DNA of 64,000 nucleotides from Anarhynchus alexandrinus (taxonomy: Eukaryota; Chordata; Aves; Charadriiformes; Charadriidae): NCBI GenBank assembly GCA_008711295.1, contig VUYV01000003.1, forward strand, positions 10,743,148-10,807,147, written 5' to 3'. This document shows positions 62,172 to 64,000 of this stretch, in pieces. The notes beneath the pieces are model-generated. The model saw only the letters and a list, made by a program, of their open reading frames with translations. It did no database searches and was not told where the DNA came from. Each line of letters opens with the position of its first letter. The stretch's first letter is position 1. The translations under genes were made by a program, and so were the position numbers.

Positions 62172-64000
62172 TTGACTAGCAATGGCAGCTGGTACCTCTG
62201 CATCATTGGCAATAAAATTAATGATTAATTGAACTATTCACTACTTGAAAACCAGCTGCCTTGGCCAATTAAATCCTTTGCAGTCTTGACAAGATTCCCT
62301 GGTGGACTGAGCAGGAATTGCTGTCTTTGTTCCAAAATAATCTTTGCGTTCTCCCTCCAAACATGGAGCTGGGGAGAGCCAGGCAGGAGCAGGAGCATGT
62401 GGGTGGCTGTGGGGAGATGCTTACCTGAAGCCAAGGAAACTTCACTTGACTTTGTTGAGGAACCGAGGAATTATTCAACATCCCACTTTCACTACGGCTT
62501 CACCACATCAGGACCACTTGTTAACTTTCGCTCCTCTTAAAAACGTTCTTCAGGCTATGCAGTGCTCCTTATCTGATCTATGGGCTCTCAGTTCCTTCTC
62601 TATGGCCACCTTCTTCTCTCCTTCAGCATCATCTTCTTGTCTCTCTGCCTGGCCTTGCCGTGACCTTGGCTGTATCACTGGCCGTGGCTTTGCTGTTGTT
62701 TTCAGCCTCCCCTTTCCCCTCTGCACAGCTAAATTCCTTCAGAACCTCTCCAACAGCTTTGAGTCTCCTGATTTTCTCTCTCTCCAGCACCAGGTCCGTT
62801 CTGGTTAACTCTATCCCAGTTTAAGATTCACTTTTCCCATTCTCTCCCTGTGGCTGAAAGCCTCCTGGCAAGGCCCTCCAATAGCCCTCTCCTCCAGCTC
62901 CTCTAGACCTAGCCACACGGCACTGACTCCTCTAAACACAACCAGCTCCTTATTTCTGACCATCACCATCCTCCATCCTCTTCCTCTTCTCTGGCCTCCC
63001 TTCTTCCTGCTTGCCAGAGCACTAGTGGCTGCAACATCCCTTATGCCTCTTCCCTCCCTCCAACCTCTTCCTCAAGCTTCCTCCCCTGTTCCAAGCATGA
63101 CCCACTGCACCACATTCCTCAAACTCTCCCTCGCCCTTGACTTACACCTCCACTTAGCAGCCCCACTGCTGCCTTCCCCCATGGCCAAGGCCACTGATGC
63201 CCCTTGGGGAGCCCTTTTGCTCCCTGTCCCCTTCTCCATCCTCCCCTGGGGTGATCTCCAGGCTTGTTCCTGGCCCTCTCCCTTATGGTGTCCCTCCCTC
63301 ACCCCTCGCAGACCTCTTCCTGACCCCATCGCGGCTCCCATTCCACCTCCCCCCATAACCAACTTTCCCTGTGCAGCCACAAGCAGCAGATCATACCTGC
63401 CCTCCTCTTTTTTCCAGCCAGTTTTAGCTTCTCTCTTCCTTTTTTTGGTGGGGGGAAGGTGGTGGGGAGAGCTGTCTTTATGCATTGATTATTGGGTTTT
63501 TTTTTTCATGCCTTTCCTGCTTCCCACGTCTGCATGTGCCGCCTTAATTCTGAGAAATAGCTGACTTCTCCTCCTGGCCAAAACCCACTTCTCCACTCCA
63601 GACCTGCTTGTCCCTTCCCTTGTGAAAGGCAAGGCTAATTCACCTTAGCAGAACATCATAAATGGCCCTAATGATCCCCAGCTAACGTGGCAACTGAACT
63701 GCCCTCAACCAGTTGTCCTCTTCCACACTCACTCCTTGCATCCACTGTGTCCGTGCCTGCAGCCACCCTGCTCTACCTCATTCATCCGAAGACGGAGAGT
63801 TTTTCCAGGAGAAGACACAATTTGGCCGGTATGGTAAAGAGCGATGCTGAGAATCCTTGCATCCTGCCAGACTAATTTCAGCACCAGCCCATCCGCAGGG
63901 ATGTGCCGGAGAGGCTGGAAGGAGAGGTTGCACACGAACACTTACCTTCCCCAGCCAGAAGTCAAGCCCACCTCCCCAGGTTGGTGGCCAGGGGAAGGGG
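62172..64000. other. Intergenic sequence with a long pyrimidine-rich block
   Basis: From about 62560 to 63430 the + strand is dominated by C and T with very few long purine stretches. This strand bias leaves a 179-codon frame on + (63025-63564, Pro/Leu/Ser-rich) and a 137-codon frame on - (63072-63485, Gly/Arg/Lys-rich). Such paired low-complexity frames are expected from composition and I do not call either a gene. The remainder shows nothing I recognise. Confidence 0.55.

Noticed and set aside
63025..63564. 179-codon Pro/Leu/Ser-rich frame and its antisense counterpart
   Set aside because: Both follow from the strong pyrimidine bias of the block; no domain, signal or conserved motif is visible.
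41256..64000. Search for IRF4 or another neighbouring gene
   Set aside because: Known synteny suggests IRF4 lies beyond EXOC2, but I found no IRF4 coding motif on either strand, so no feature is claimed.
1..64000. tRNA, rRNA, CRISPR arrays and endogenous retrovirus sequences
   Set aside because: No regularly spaced repeats, no cloverleaf or rRNA signature, and no LTR pair or retroviral gene motif was seen; the reverse-transcriptase motifs belong to CR1 LINEs.

Overview
This window is nuclear DNA from a vertebrate, almost certainly a bird. The evidence is spliced exons of a conserved animal gene, seven or more fragments of CR1 (the dominant avian LINE) ending in the typical ATTCTRTG-type tail, very sparse coding content and several runs of N typical of a draft assembly. 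There is no operon, bacterial gene, rRNA, tRNA or CRISPR array that I can support.

The one gene I can name is EXOC2 (Sec5, an exocyst subunit), on the + strand. Five exons carry the last 131 residues of the protein: 24255-24310, 27449-27571, 29812-29873, 32696-32755 and 34975-35068 (stop TAG). All have AG/GT boundaries and compatible phases. Positions 1-24254 read as the intron before the first of these; I found no earlier EXOC2 exon there. From memory of the family, the human protein has about 924 residues, so these exons would be roughly residues 794-924.

The most striking structure is a near-perfect direct tandem duplication of 3,212 bp: 34831-38042 and 38044-41255, separated by a single N at 38043. 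It contains the last EXOC2 coding exon and the whole 3' flank, so the terminal exon is present twice (34975-35068 and 38188-38281). The copies differ by about five substitutions and three small indels. The lone N at the junction and the allele-like divergence suggest two haplotypes placed side by side by the assembler, although a recent real duplication cannot be excluded.

From 41256 to 64000 no protein-coding gene can be recognised. The base composition becomes clearly more GC-rich from about 44 kb, with G-rich tracts, a TATA-box/GC-rich candidate promoter near 56.4-56.6 kb, a long pyrimidine-rich block (62.5-63.4 kb) and several CR1 fragments. The largest CR1 (52685-54247) retains much of the reverse-transcriptase ORF but is broken by frameshifts and stops. 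In vertebrates IRF4 lies beyond the 3' end of EXOC2, so this region is probably the EXOC2-IRF4 intergenic interval; no IRF4 exon is visible, so this rests on known synteny only.

Assembly gaps: 5470-5544, 12367, 32087-32306, 38043 and 49660-49951. The two large gaps sit in or beside CR1 copies; two others lie at long G/C homopolymers.
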